Shown here: piece after piece, positions 18,570 through 27,753 of the stretch
Position numbering within the stretch: position 1 is the stretch's first letter
Layout of the letters: every line of letters starts with the position of its first letter
DNA from: an uncultured Alphaproteobacteria bacterium
GTDB lineage: Bacteria; Pseudomonadota; Alphaproteobacteria; Rhodobacterales; Rhodobacteraceae
DNA length: 64,000 nucleotides
Reading direction: 5' to 3'
NCBI GenBank assembly: GCA_902533625.1
Contig: CACAMI010000001.1
Location: 62,001-126,000 of the forward strand
Position numbers and translations under genes: made by a program
The notes under the pieces: model-generated
Database searches by the model: none
Seen by the model: the letters and a program-made list of their open reading frames with translations, nothing else
Told to the model about the DNA's origin: nothing

Positions 18570-19034
18570 TCACGCAGCTTTCTCCTCGTTTTCTTCGGTT
18601 AATATAGAATAAATTACAGAAGAATCTTGGTTGGACCGTAGTTTGTGCCTAGTGTTTTTGCTTCTTAGCAAACGAGACACCCTTGCTAATGCTTTTAGAT
18701 GGTCACCGTTTGTACCTAGAGGTGCAAATAACGCAAAAACTAAATCCACAGGAATACCGTCAACGGAATCAAATAATATAGGCTTTTCTAACCTAGCAAA
18801 AATCCCCTTAACAGAATCAACTTTACTAACCCTAGCGTGTGGAATTGCTATCCCATCACCCATGCCAGTGGGCCCTAAGGATTCCCTTTCAGCTAAGGCA
18901 GAAAACACTTCTCTTTGGTTAAGGTCATACAAAACAGTGGCTTGCAAAGAAATTTCGTGAAAAAGATTCTTTTTACTGTCCACATTTAAACTAGCAATTA
19001 CAGATTGCGGATTAAGAATTTTTAAAACTTCCAA
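18570..19034 (-). CDS. ptsN: PTS IIA-like nitrogen regulatory protein PtsN (EIIA-Ntr)
   Basis: Phosphoryl acceptor of the nitrogen-related phosphotransferase system, a regulatory and not sugar-transporting branch. The 154-residue single domain contains GMGDGIAIPHARVSKVDSV with the phosphorylated histidine in IPHAR. The start is TTG at 19034, supported by AAGGAT at proper distance. It lies next to a ribosome hibernation gene and the lpt genes, the layout seen around rpoN-hpf-ptsN in many proteobacteria, but rpoN is not present here. About 250 bp separates it from dnaK. Confidence 0.93.
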   Translation of the reverse strand: MEVLKILNPQSVIASLNVDSKKNLFHEISLQATVLYDLNQREVFSALAERESLGPTGMGDGIAIPHARVSKVDSVKGIFARLEKPILFDSVDGIPVDLVFALFAPLGTNGDHLKALARVSRLLRSKNTRHKLRSNQDSSVIYSILTEENEEKAA

Positions 19035-19124
19035 TTTTCTATCCTTAAAAATTTTTAGAATCGATAAAAGTTCGTGGTTTATATTACTATGTTAGCTTTG
19101 TTGCAATGGTAACTTTAATTTTTC

Positions 19125-19418
19125 TTAATGAACTTTTGTTTTCCTTTTAAATCTTCGAATTTGTTTTTCAAACCTAGACATACATATCTTAAGGCTAGAG
19201 TAAATATCTCTATCACTATACTTTGATTGAAACCCAACGCTAGCATCTAAATAGGAGGAAATATAGCAGTCAAACCTGTTTTGGTTTTTTGCAAATGTTA
19301 TTTTGCAAAAAACAGGATTACATGAATATTTTGCAAAAATATCAGATATCTTTTTTTGGGTATAAAAATTAAAATGTTTGCCCAAATTCAAGTTGTCCCC
19401 GCTTATAGTAATATTCAT
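19125..19418 (-). CDS. hpf: Short ribosome hibernation factor, HPF/RaiA family
   Basis: A small protein of the sigma-54 modulation/S30EA family, which binds the decoding centre of idle ribosomes. It begins MNITISGDNLNLG and carries the basic C-terminal end SRFEKQIRRFKRKTKVH typical of the ribosome-binding domain. At 97 residues only this domain is present; many alphaproteobacteria encode a form near 190 residues with a C-terminal dimerisation domain. Nothing resembling the missing part follows the stop codon. Sequence conservation is modest, so the exact subclass (HPF or YfiA-like) is open. Confidence 0.8.
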   Translation of the reverse strand: MNITISGDNLNLGKHFNFYTQKKISDIFAKYSCNPVFCKITFAKNQNRFDCYISSYLDASVGFQSKYSDRDIYSSLKICMSRFEKQIRRFKRKTKVH

Positions 19419-19477
19419 GTATAACTCCTTAAATAAATACCTAAACTAATATAACTGAACAAATTTACTTAAAAAAT

Positions 19478-20224
19478 TTATAAATTAAATGATGCACCCA
19501 AGTATACGCTTTTTACTGTATTATCAGAAACTATTTCTGCAGGTGACCCTGATTTAATTATAGAGCCATCATTTATAATATAAACTCTATCAACTAGTTT
19601 AAGGGTTTCTCTGACATTATGATCTGTAATAAGTATTCCAATCCCTCGATTTTTTAGCCCTTTTATTAGAGATCTAATCTCTTCAACGGCAATCGGGTCA
19701 ACACCAGCAAAAGGTTCATCAAGGAGTAAATATTTTGGGTAAGTAGCTAAATTTCGAGCTATTTCCACCCTACGCCGCTCTCCTCCTGATAGCGTAATAG
19801 CCTTTGCTTTTCTAATATTTGTCAATGAGAAACTTTCCAAAAGACTTTCAAGCTTTACTCTTCTGACGAGTCGATCTTTAGTCGAAATTTCCAATACTGA
19901 CGCAATATTATCCTCTACTGTCATACCTTTAAAAATAGAAGGTTCCTGTGGTAAATAACTTAGACCGAGGTTTGCTCTCTTATAAATAGGCATATTAGAG
20001 ATGTTTGTACCATTTAGCGTAATGGTTCCTGAATCCGTGGACGTTAGGCCTGCAATTGTATAAAAGCAAGTTGTCTTTCCGGTTCCATTAGCACCAAGTA
20101 AGGCAACTATTTCTCTTTGTCTAAGATTGAGTGAAACATCTCTAAGCACTAACCGCGAATTATAAGATTTCCTTATATTGGATACATTTAAGCCACTAAA
20201 TCCGTCACTAACCTCTAAATTCAA
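19478..20224 (-). CDS. lptB: LPS export ABC transporter ATPase LptB
   Basis: ATPase powering extraction of lipopolysaccharide from the inner membrane with LptF/LptG. Walker A is LLGANGTGKTT, the Q-loop YLPQEPSIFKG, the signature LSGGERRRVEIARNL and Walker B YLLLDEPFAGVDPIAVEE; the C-terminal NVRETLKLVDRVYI with its switch histidine in LITDHN is typical. It has 248 residues and a TTG start preceded by AGGAAAG. It lies directly downstream of lptA and lptC, so export components are made together; lptFG are not in the window. Confidence 0.95.
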   Translation of the reverse strand: MNLEVSDGFSGLNVSNIRKSYNSRLVLRDVSLNLRQREIVALLGANGTGKTTCFYTIAGLTSTDSGTITLNGTNISNMPIYKRANLGLSYLPQEPSIFKGMTVEDNIASVLEISTKDRLVRRVKLESLLESFSLTNIRKAKAITLSGGERRRVEIARNLATYPKYLLLDEPFAGVDPIAVEEIRSLIKGLKNRGIGILITDHNVRETLKLVDRVYIINDGSIIKSGSPAEIVSDNTVKSVYLGASFNL

Positions 20225-20264
20225 AATCTTTCCTAACTTAACAAATTATTATAATAGTATAAAG

Positions 20265-20795
20265 TTAATCATTTGTACTAATCGAGGCATTTATTCTACC
20301 TTTAAATGACATGTTGTTACTATTGAGGTCAAATTCCGCGGTCTGACCAAAAAAAACAGACTGCTTTTGTTTAAACATCACATCTTCTTTAAGTATTATG
20401 AAGCCATTTGCAATATTATAGTTTGCTTTTTGTGATTTTCCCATCTCAAATCCATTTGAAAAAATCACTCCATCAATAAAAACTAATTCTAGAGGTTCTT
20501 TCTTACCTTTTTCTGTCACATCGAAGACTACTTTAAGGTGCTTTCCTCGGATCTTATAAGGACCATGGCCGACCCTAACATCACCCTTAAAAATAGCAAA
20601 ACCCTGGTTTTCATCATATAAGGCTGAGTCTGAACTTATCTGAACTGGTGCTCCTTTGGCAAGTGTTACAGGGGTCAGTTTAAAAAGAGTTTCCTCTTCT
20701 GCAGAAACATCATTAGTCAGAAAAAAAACTACCACAAACGTATGAAAAAAAATCTTCGAATATTTTCGAAACCTAGGAACTTGAGCTAAAAACAA
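20265..20795 (-). CDS. lptA: LPS transport periplasmic protein LptA
   Basis: Periplasmic bridge protein that carries LPS across the envelope. Residues 1-33 form a signal peptide (FFHTFVVVFFLTNDVSA). The OstA domain shows PVQISSDSALYDENQGFAIF, GDVRVGHGPYKIRGKHLKV and a repeated pattern of beta strands ending in TAEFDLNSNNMSFKG. At 176 residues it is ordinary. The start appears to be TTG at 20795, with AGGTGA supplied by the end of lptC six bases upstream, implying coupling. Confidence 0.88.
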   Translation of the reverse strand: MFLAQVPRFRKYSKIFFHTFVVVFFLTNDVSAEEETLFKLTPVTLAKGAPVQISSDSALYDENQGFAIFKGDVRVGHGPYKIRGKHLKVVFDVTEKGKKEPLELVFIDGVIFSNGFEMGKSQKANYNIANGFIILKEDVMFKQKQSVFFGQTAEFDLNSNNMSFKGRINASISTND

Positions 20796-20801
20796 AATTA
20801 A

Positions 20802-21431
20802 TCACCTATTTGGGGTAAAAGATGCATGCACACCATTATTAAATTGAAGAACCATTTTGTTATCATCCGTTTCATATTCTGGATCTATAACATTTAGGTA
20901 TTTAGAGGTAATAAAAAAATTAGAACCCGAAATAAGAGATGGCCCACTACTTTCGACAGATCCTGTTTTCAAATTTATTTCTAAATTAATACTTTTTCCG
21001 AAAACGCTTTCATCTCTATTATAAAAGGTATTATTTATAGACTGAATTTTCTTTTCATTAACAAAATACTTTGCTTTAGGTGATTTTGCAAAAAGAATGT
21101 CTTCTTGGGAATATTTTATTTGTCCCACTAGTTTTTCTAATACAAGATTATATTCAGAAATAGTTGGTAAATTTGCATACAAAATATTAGAACTGGTGAA
21201 ATAAAAGGAATCTTTTTCCTGTGTCAATCCAAATATTTCTCCATTCTTAATAACTACAGAATTAAATTCATTAACTATTGGAATGCTATTATTTAGATAT
21301 TCAGCTTCAGGCACCCCTCTTATTGAAAAGAATATAAGAAAAAAGATCAAACCTGATGTTGCTGGAAAAAAAATTTTAAATATGCTTAAATTTAGCATGG
21401 CGGAGTTTTGAATAATTTTAATATCATCCAT
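20802..21431 (-). CDS. lptC: LPS export system protein LptC
   Basis: Bitopic inner-membrane protein linking the LptBFG pump to LptA. A single transmembrane segment lies at about residues 16-36 (IFKIFFPATSGLIFFLIFF), followed by a periplasmic beta-jellyroll domain of the LptC/DUF1239 type. Sequence conservation is weak, as is usual for this family, and the call rests partly on its position between kdsD and lptA. It overlaps kdsD by 8 bp. At 209 residues it is typical for alphaproteobacteria. Confidence 0.85.
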   Translation of the reverse strand: MDDIKIIQNSAMLNLSIFKIFFPATSGLIFFLIFFSIRGVPEAEYLNNSIPIVNEFNSVVIKNGEIFGLTQEKDSFYFTSSNILYANLPTISEYNLVLEKLVGQIKYSQEDILFAKSPKAKYFVNEKKIQSINNTFYNRDESVFGKSINLEINLKTGSVESSGPSLISGSNFFITSKYLNVIDPEYETDDNKMVLQFNNGVHASFTPNR

Positions 21432-22422
21432 TGCCCAATCTCAAACAGTCATGCAGATGAACTATTCCTATTGGAAAATTTCCATCTTTTGTTTCTGAAA
21501 TAAATACTGAGGTAATTTTATTTTCGTTCATTAAGTTTAGTGTATCAGAAACATTAATTGATGGGTTCAGAACTATTGGATTCCTTGTCATAACTTCCGA
21601 CACACCTTTTTCTAAAAGCCCCTCCATATTTCTTCTTAAGTCACCATCGGAAATAACACCTTCAAGATCACCATTTTCTGAAATTACTCCTGTAATGCCA
21701 AACCCTTTTCTGGTCATTTCAATTAAAGCTTCAGACATATTATTTCCAATGTTAATTAGAGGCAACTCAACTCCAGAGTGCATAATGGCAGAAATTGGCT
21801 TTAGTTTTGCACCAAGGTTACCTCCAGGGTGAAATTCCAAGAAATCGCTTTTACTGAATTTTTTTTCCTCCATCAAAGCTACGCATAGAGCATCACCAAG
21901 ACTTAGCATTAAGGTGGTCGAGGTTGTAGGAGCTAAACCATTTGGACATGCTTCTCCTAAATCAGGCAGGATTAAACTTATATTTGAATTTTCACTCAAT
22001 GTACTAGACTGTTTGCTTGATATTCCGATAATAGGAATCTGGGATTTTTTGCTATAGGTAACTATATTATATAACTCGGGAGTCTCGCCGGAGTTAGATA
22101 ATATAATTAGTATATCCTCTTTTGATATATTTCCCAAGTCTCCATGACTTGCTTCACCTGGATGAATGAATTGAGCTGGCGTGCCTGTAGAAGAAAATGT
22201 TGCTGCTATCTTTTGCCCTATATGGCCCGATTTCCCCATTCCCGTAACTATTACTTTTCCAGTACATTTTGATAAAATTTCTACTGCTTCACAAAATGTT
22301 GAACTAAGATTTTCTGATAACGCCGTTATAGCTTTTGCTTCGAGTTCAAGTACTCTAATTCCCGAATTAATTATCTTATCTTTTCCCAAAATTGACAAAT
22401 TCCTTTTTTCCCACTTTCCCAT
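21424..22422 (-). CDS. kdsD: Arabinose-5-phosphate isomerase (KdsD/KpsF)
   Basis: Interconverts ribulose 5-phosphate and arabinose 5-phosphate, the first step to Kdo for LPS. The SIS domain shows VTGMGKSGHIGQKIAATFSS, HPGEASHGDLGNIS and ILSNSGETPELY, and two C-terminal CBS domains follow (IMHSGVELPLI and VMTRNPIVLNPS). At 332 residues it is full length. Its ATG shares bases with the stop of rnd (TAATG) and its end overlaps lptC, so it sits firmly in the LPS operon. Confidence 0.95.
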   Translation of the reverse strand: MGKWEKRNLSILGKDKIINSGIRVLELEAKAITALSENLSSTFCEAVEILSKCTGKVIVTGMGKSGHIGQKIAATFSSTGTPAQFIHPGEASHGDLGNISKEDILIILSNSGETPELYNIVTYSKKSQIPIIGISSKQSSTLSENSNISLILPDLGEACPNGLAPTTSTTLMLSLGDALCVALMEEKKFSKSDFLEFHPGGNLGAKLKPISAIMHSGVELPLINIGNNMSEALIEMTRKGFGITGVISENGDLEGVISDGDLRRNMEGLLEKGVSEVMTRNPIVLNPSINVSDTLNLMNENKITSVFISETKDGNFPIGIVHLHDCLRLGNG

Positions 22423-23057
22423 TAATGAGAAAATATATCCTCATCTTTCCAGCCCTCAATATCTAACCTAGATCTATTTGGTAAAAAAGAAAAACATGAT
22501 TTGGCGAAGTCAGATCGATTTTCTCTTTCTAAGCGTTTTTCTAAATTTGACATTAGTTTGTGGAGGTGTAAAACGTCGGAAGCCGCATATTCTTTTTGAG
22601 ATTCAGACAAGGTTTCTGTTCCCCAGTCAGATGATTGCTGACGCTTTGAAATGTCAATATCTAATATTTCTTGTACTAAATTTTTTAACCCGTGTTTATC
22701 AGTATATGTTCGAACCAATTTTGAAGCTATTTTGGTGCAAAATATGGGTGAGGCTAAAATCTTGTAATGCGAATAAAGCACTGCAACATCAAAACGTGCA
22801 AAATGAAAAAGCTTTGTTATTTTACTGTCAGAAAGCATTGAGCAAAGATTAGGGGCCAAAATTTTTTTCATTGAATCCATATTTTTTTGCTCAGACCTTA
22901 TCTTGATTAGATGAGCATTTCCGTCACCATTAGAGATCTGAATTAAGCAAAGTCGATCTCTATGGGGGTTTAAGCCCAGTGTCTCACAGTCTATAGCTAC
23001 GACGTCGTTAAATTTAAAGTTGTCAGGTATGTCATCATCGTGCAAATAAATTGGCAT
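22422..23057 (-). CDS. rnd: Ribonuclease D, short form
   Basis: 3'-5' exoribonuclease of the DEDDy superfamily involved in tRNA 3' maturation. The acidic motifs are VAIDCETLGLNPHRDRLCLI, LFHFARFDVAVLY and KEYAASDVLHLHKL, with the tyrosine characteristic of the DEDDy subclass. At 211 residues only the exonuclease domain is present, without the HRDC domains of the Escherichia coli enzyme; this short form is common in alphaproteobacteria. It is the first gene of the minus-strand block leading into kdsD-lptCAB. Confidence 0.92.
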   Translation of the reverse strand: MPIYLHDDDIPDNFKFNDVVAIDCETLGLNPHRDRLCLIQISNGDGNAHLIKIRSEQKNMDSMKKILAPNLCSMLSDSKITKLFHFARFDVAVLYSHYKILASPIFCTKIASKLVRTYTDKHGLKNLVQEILDIDISKRQQSSDWGTETLSESQKEYAASDVLHLHKLMSNLEKRLERENRSDFAKSCFSFLPNRSRLDIEGWKDEDIFSH

Positions 23058-23206
23058 TTAAACTCCCTTTTAGGTTAGTACAAAAATTTCTGTTAACTTT
23101 CTATTTAATTATATAAAAGGTTCACATTTGTATATCATCAGTTATTTTATTCAAAAAATGATTTTTTGTAAGTTTTTAATGTATGATTTAGTTGAATTAG
23201 TAGAAA

Positions 23207-24193
23207 ATGGGTAAAAGTTATAAAATTGGCAACCCAAAGGTGACTGTTTTTGGCGGTTCAGGGTTTCTTGGCAGATATGTGGTCTATTTGTTCGCTCAAA
23301 ATGGCTGGGGAGTGACTGTAGCTGTAAGGTCACCAAATTATGCTGGTTTTTTGAAAGTTTATGGAGTTGAGGGTCAGATATCTTTAGCCAAGGCAAATAT
23401 TTCTGATGAAGAAGAAGTCAAATTGGCGATAAAGGGCTCTGATGCAGTAGTAAATTGTGTGGGCATTCTTGAAGAAGCTGGGGGATCACAGAAATTTGAT
23501 CTTTTGCATAATAAGTATGCTGCGAGGATAGCTAAGATAAGCAGGAATATGGATGTAAGAAGATTTGTGCAAGTTTCATCATTGGGAGCTGATGTGTCAT
23601 CACTTAGTAAGTATTCAAGATCTAAGAGAAAAGGCGAAAAGACTATAATTGAGAATTTTCCAGATGCGGTGGTTTTAAGGCCATCAATAATTTTTGGACC
23701 GGAAGATAATTTTTTTAATCGTTTTGCTAATATAAGCCTTTTTAGTCCGATTATCCCTATTGTTGGAGGAGGAACAAAATTTCAGCCGATTTACGTCATG
23801 GATTTAGCTAAAGCGGTAATAAAGTCTGCTACTGATAAGTCGATTAAGGGGACATTTGAAATCGGAGGCCCAGATGTTTTGAGCTTTAATGAGCTAATAT
23901 CTCTTATGCTTGAAATAATAAACCGTCGTAGACTTGTCTTCAATTTTCCTTTTGGAATTGCCTTGATAGAGGCCGCTATTTTAACATTTTTGAGAAAAGC
24001 CTCTTTTAATTTGATCCCATCTTTAATTACAATAGACCAGGTGAAGCAATTGAGGTACAACAATGTAGTTGGACAAAGTTCTTCTGGGATAGAAAGTTTG
24101 GGTGTAAAAACTACTTCATTAAGGGTTATTTTGCCGCAGTATCTCTGGAAATACAGAAGTAGAGGACAGTTTAATAAAAACGGATTTGATTAG
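23207..24193 (+). CDS. NDUFA9-like NAD(P)-binding protein, atypical SDR
   Basis: Member of the complex I NDUFA9 subunit family, an extended short-chain dehydrogenase-like fold. The Rossmann motif is VTVFGGSGFLGRYVVYLFA near residues 12-30, and YSRSKRKGEKTI carries the family YxxxK-like region. Bacterial members may help respiratory complex I assembly or act as quinone-linked oxidoreductases; no biochemical role can be read here. It diverges from rnd and converges with uppP 7 bp downstream. It has 328 residues and a weak ribosome binding site. Confidence 0.85.
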   Translation: MGKSYKIGNPKVTVFGGSGFLGRYVVYLFAQNGWGVTVAVRSPNYAGFLKVYGVEGQISLAKANISDEEEVKLAIKGSDAVVNCVGILEEAGGSQKFDLLHNKYAARIAKISRNMDVRRFVQVSSLGADVSSLSKYSRSKRKGEKTIIENFPDAVVLRPSIIFGPEDNFFNRFANISLFSPIIPIVGGGTKFQPIYVMDLAKAVIKSATDKSIKGTFEIGGPDVLSFNELISLMLEIINRRRLVFNFPFGIALIEAAILTFLRKASFNLIPSLITIDQVKQLRYNNVVGQSSSGIESLGVKTTSLRVILPQYLWKYRSRGQFNKNGFD

Positions 24194-24200
24194 ATTAATC

Positions 24201-25019
24201 CTAAAAATAACCTAAAAAAATAATAATGAAGGATCCGAATAAAATTCTATAAATTACAAACGGCAAAAACGATATTTTCTGAATAAATCGAAAAAAAACT
24301 TTGATCGAAACAAAGGCTGCAAAATAGGAAAGAACCACACAATAAATTACATCGATTAAATTTTGAGAAAAAAAATCTGTACTCGATTGGGTGAAAAGCT
24401 CAAGTACCAGCAAAACGCTTGAACCAAGAATGGTTGGAATGGACATTATGAGAGAAAGATGTGCGGCGTCAAAGTTTCTGAATCCCCTTATGAGAGCGCC
24501 TGTAATACAGCAACCCGATCGAGATGCTCCTGGAATTATAGCAAGTGATTGCCAAAAACCTATGTAAATAGCATCTGACAAACTGAATTCTTCGATAAAT
24601 CGTTTTTTTTTACATATTTTATCCGCCAGTAATAGTGGTATAGAAAATACTATGCTGGCAATTGCAATTACGTGAATACTCCTTAGATGGTTAATTAAAT
24701 CAAATAAAACAAAAACAATTGTCATTAATACTATTGGGGCCGTAGCGATTAAAACAAGAAGGAATATTCTAGAGTCTTTTGATTTATCCTTTCTAAATAA
24801 AACTTCGATTAGGCCTTTGAAAAGTGTAGATAAGTCTTTATGAAAAATATGACACACTGCCATAAGTGACCCTAAATGTACGGCTATATCTATGCCTATA
24901 CTTTGCTTTTCAATGTAGAAAAAAAGAGGTAAAATTGAAAGGTGCGCTGATGAGGACACGGGAATAAATTCAGTTAATCCCTGAATTGTTGCTAACAATA
25001 TTAAATGAAAGAACCCCAA
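24201..25019 (-). CDS. uppP: Undecaprenyl-diphosphatase UppP/BacA
   Basis: Integral membrane phosphatase that recycles undecaprenyl pyrophosphate for peptidoglycan and LPS synthesis. The catalytic motifs are QGLTEFIPVSSSAHLSILP near the N-terminus and IPGASRSGCCITGALIRG in the second half; about eight hydrophobic helices fill 272 residues. The start appears to be TTG at 25019, the only position that places the family N-terminus (GFFHLILLATIQ) correctly. It diverges from a glutathione transferase gene across 161 bp. Confidence 0.94.
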   Translation of the reverse strand: MGFFHLILLATIQGLTEFIPVSSSAHLSILPLFFYIEKQSIGIDIAVHLGSLMAVCHIFHKDLSTLFKGLIEVLFRKDKSKDSRIFLLVLIATAPIVLMTIVFVLFDLINHLRSIHVIAIASIVFSIPLLLADKICKKKRFIEEFSLSDAIYIGFWQSLAIIPGASRSGCCITGALIRGFRNFDAAHLSLIMSIPTILGSSVLLVLELFTQSSTDFFSQNLIDVIYCVVLSYFAAFVSIKVFFRFIQKISFLPFVIYRILFGSFIIIFLGYF

Positions 25020-25062
25020 AAGCCATCTTTCCCATTGACTAAATAATCTATATACACGTAAT

Positions 25063-25098
25063 AATTTATTATATTCTTGAGAACAAAGATAATAAATT
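25063..25098. repeat. AT-rich inverted repeat in the uppP/GST divergent interval
   Basis: AATTTATTAT (25063-25072) and ATAATAAATT (25089-25098) are perfect 10-bp arms around a 16-bp loop that itself contains TTCT-TG-AGAA. It lies midway between two divergent genes and could be an operator. The high A+T content makes chance occurrence quite possible. Confidence 0.4.
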
Positions 25099-25180
25099 CC
25101 ACGGTAGAGGCTGAAACTAAAATAAACTAAACCAGTTTTTTCAAAAAAGAGCTAGATCTAATTATTGTTAAATTATTGAA

Positions 25181-25846
25181 ATGAGACGTCTTTTTCATCT
25201 TCCCTTATCCCCATTTAGTAGGAAAATTAGGCTGGTAATGGCTGAAAAAAAACTTGAGGTTGATTTGGTAGAAGAGCCTGTATGGCAAAAAAGACTCGAA
25301 TTCTTAAAATTAAACGCAGCTGGAAAAGTGCCAGTATTACTTATTGAAGGAAAAGTTCTGTCTGAAAGTATTTCTATTTTTGAGTATTTGGAAGAGATTC
25401 ACCCTGTACCTTCGCTCTTACCTTCTGAACCATTAAAGAAGGCTGAAGCTAGAAGGTTGAGTTTGTGGTTTGATGATAAATTCCACAAAGAAGTTACTGC
25501 AAACCTTCTTTATGAGCGCGTATACAAGAAAATATCTAAAACGGGACAACCAGATAGTGAAGCCATAAAAACAGGAGCAAAAAAAATAAAGTTCCATTTA
25601 GATTATATGAATTGGCTTTTAGAAAAGCGCAGGTGGTTGGCATGTGACTATATGACGATTGCAGATTTTTCAGCCGCAGCACATTTGTCGTGCTTAGATT
25701 ACATAAATGATGTTGATTGGGAGAGGTCAAAACTGGTCAAGGAGTGGTATGCTAAGATTAAGTCAAGACCCTCTTTTAGATCAATATTAGCAGATGTCCT
25801 CCCCGGATTTGTGCCATCAGAGCAATATGTTGAATTAGACTTTTGA
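25181..25846 (+). CDS. Glutathione S-transferase family protein
   Basis: Thioredoxin-fold N-terminal domain (1-80) followed by an all-helical C-terminal domain. The N-terminus MRRLFHLPLSPFSRKIRLVM has the serine expected for substrate thiol activation, and NAAGKVPVLLIEGKVLSES carries the cis-proline and Ser contacting glutathione. The C-terminal part has YMTIADFSAAAHLSCLDYI, the conserved N-capping box. At 221 residues it is ordinary. It overlaps queG by 4 bp (TTGA), suggesting coexpression; the substrate is unknown. Confidence 0.9.
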   Translation: MRRLFHLPLSPFSRKIRLVMAEKKLEVDLVEEPVWQKRLEFLKLNAAGKVPVLLIEGKVLSESISIFEYLEEIHPVPSLLPSEPLKKAEARRLSLWFDDKFHKEVTANLLYERVYKKISKTGQPDSEAIKTGAKKIKFHLDYMNWLLEKRRWLACDYMTIADFSAAAHLSCLDYINDVDWERSKLVKEWYAKIKSRPSFRSILADVLPGFVPSEQYVELDF

Positions 25847-26901
25847 TTTTAGATTCATTAGAAAAATCTAACTGGATAAAGCGAGAGGCTCTAAGGATAG
25901 GTTTCAGTTCTTGTACTATTACGGAACCAAGCATCTCTAAAAAAGCAAAAAATGATTTCAAATCCTTCCTATCAAAAAATTATTTTGGACAGATGAATTG
26001 GATGAACGAAAGAGCCCATTTTAGATTAGAGCCAAAGTTACTATGGAAAGAAGTGAAGTCAGTTGTTGTGCTAAGCGAAACGTATTTACATGATAAAAAT
26101 GTTCTGGAGAATTTAGACAAAAAAAATAAAGGAAATATTTCGATTTATGCAAGGGGAGATGATTATCATAAAGTAATGAAAAAGAGATTAAAAAAGCTGG
26201 CTCAAACTTTTGTTTTAGACTTATCTTGTCAAGTAAAGGTCTTCGTTGATACGGCACCAATTTTAGAAAAAGTATTGGCTAGGCAATCTGGTTTGGGTTG
26301 GACAGGAAAGCACACTAACCTTGTAAGCAGAGATCTTGGAAACTGGTTTTTTATAGGGCTGATTTTTACCGATCTTAATTTGAATTTTGATAAAGCTGAA
26401 GATAACCATTGTGGTAATTGTAGTGCGTGCGTAGATTCTTGCCCCACGAATGCTTTTACAGAACCATATAGACTAGACGCTCGAAAATGTATTTCATATC
26501 TGACTATTGAACACAAAGGGCCAATTGAATTGTCTTTGCGTGGGAAGTTAGGAAATAGAATTTATGGTTGTGACGATTGTTTGGCGGCATGTCCATGGAA
26601 TAAATTTGCAAAAAAATCATCGGAAATAAGATACTCTGCAAGGAAGGATTTTGAATCACCTGATTTGCATCAACTTGTACTGTTGGACGATGCTAGCTTT
26701 AGAGAAAAATTTTCAGGATCTCCTATAAAAAGAATTGGGAGGGATAGATTTCTTAGAAATGTACTTTATGCTATAGGCAATTCAAAAATGAAGAGTTTTT
26801 TACCAGTAATTGAAAAAGTTTTAGTCAAAGAAGAGCAGAATCCCACAATTTTTGAAGCTGCTTTGTGGGCTAAGAGGTTGATCATAAATGGATGCCAATA
26901 A
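25843..26901 (+). CDS. queG: Epoxyqueuosine reductase QueG
   Basis: Cobalamin-dependent iron-sulfur enzyme performing the last step of queuosine synthesis in tRNA. Two 4Fe-4S binding motifs are visible: CGNCSACVDSCPTNAF and CDDCLAACPWNKFA. The N-terminal domain includes YARGDDYHKVMKKRL and VDTAPILEKVLARQSGLGW, typical of the family. At 352 residues it is complete. The start is a TTG overlapping the GST stop; no ATG would retain the N-terminal helix. It overlaps the following SDR gene by 14 bp. Confidence 0.95.
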   Translation: MILDSLEKSNWIKREALRIGFSSCTITEPSISKKAKNDFKSFLSKNYFGQMNWMNERAHFRLEPKLLWKEVKSVVVLSETYLHDKNVLENLDKKNKGNISIYARGDDYHKVMKKRLKKLAQTFVLDLSCQVKVFVDTAPILEKVLARQSGLGWTGKHTNLVSRDLGNWFFIGLIFTDLNLNFDKAEDNHCGNCSACVDSCPTNAFTEPYRLDARKCISYLTIEHKGPIELSLRGKLGNRIYGCDDCLAACPWNKFAKKSSEIRYSARKDFESPDLHQLVLLDDASFREKFSGSPIKRIGRDRFLRNVLYAIGNSKMKSFLPVIEKVLVKEEQNPTIFEAALWAKRLIINGCQ

Positions 26902-27751
26902 AAGCAAAATAATATTATTTTTTGGCTTTGGCTATACAGCGGAGCGACTTTACAAGATCATGAAATTGGATGGGTGGGAAGCATGTGCCAGCTCTAGAAC
27001 ACCTAACTCAAAAAAAACAAATAATATAAAATTCCTTGATTTCGCTAGCGAAAAACAGGAGTTAGAAGAACATATATTATCGTCCGACGTAATTTTGATA
27101 TCTATTCCTCCACAGGGAAAGTCTGATCTGGTATTAGATAACTACAAAGATGTTTTTAAAGAGAATTTAGCTGCAAAGTGGATAGGTTACTTGTCTGCCA
27201 CAAGTGTCTATGGTGATTATAATGGTGCCTGGGTAAACGAGGGCTCTGAACCTATGCCAAAAACTTCCAGGGGGTTGGACAGATTATTTGTTGAGGATCA
27301 ATGGAATAGATTAGGAATATCCTATTGTCTGCCAATAATAAGATTCCGGATCTCTGGAATTTATGGTCCTGAGCGCAATCCCTTTGACAGAATAAGAAAT
27401 GGCACACAAAACATAATTCAAAAACCAGATCATTTTTTTAATAGAATTCATGTAGATGATCTATGTGAAATTTTATATCAGTCAATAAAGAAACCAGATC
27501 CAGGTGAGGTTTTCAATATTTCAGATTGTACGCCTTCAACATCAGAAGAATTCATAAATGAAGCTACAAAACTTTTAAATGTGCCAAAAGCAAAAAAAGT
27601 TAATATAAAAGACTCAAATTTATCCGACCTAGCCCTAAGCTTTTACGCAGACTCTAAAAAGGTTTCCAACCAGAAAATAGTAAAAACACTGAAATATAAA
27701 TTTAAGTATCCCTCTTATAAGGAAGGCTTAAAAAGCTTAATTAAAAGTTAA
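26888..27751 (+). CDS. SDR-family NAD-dependent epimerase-like protein (YeeZ type)
   Basis: Rossmann-fold protein of the extended SDR group, 287 residues. The glycine motif is degenerate (FFGFGYTAERLYKIM), as in YeeZ-like proteins. SATSVYGDYNGAWVNE resembles the catalytic Ser/Tyr region, and FRISGIYGPERNPFDRI plus RIHVDDLCEILYQSI are typical epimerase features. The substrate is unknown. It starts inside the last codons of queG and ends 2 bp before an oppositely oriented L,D-transpeptidase gene. Confidence 0.87.
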   Translation: MDANKSKIILFFGFGYTAERLYKIMKLDGWEACASSRTPNSKKTNNIKFLDFASEKQELEEHILSSDVILISIPPQGKSDLVLDNYKDVFKENLAAKWIGYLSATSVYGDYNGAWVNEGSEPMPKTSRGLDRLFVEDQWNRLGISYCLPIIRFRISGIYGPERNPFDRIRNGTQNIIQKPDHFFNRIHVDDLCEILYQSIKKPDPGEVFNISDCTPSTSEEFINEATKLLNVPKAKKVNIKDSNLSDLALSFYADSKKVSNQKIVKTLKYKFKYPSYKEGLKSLIKS

Positions 27752-27753
27752 AA

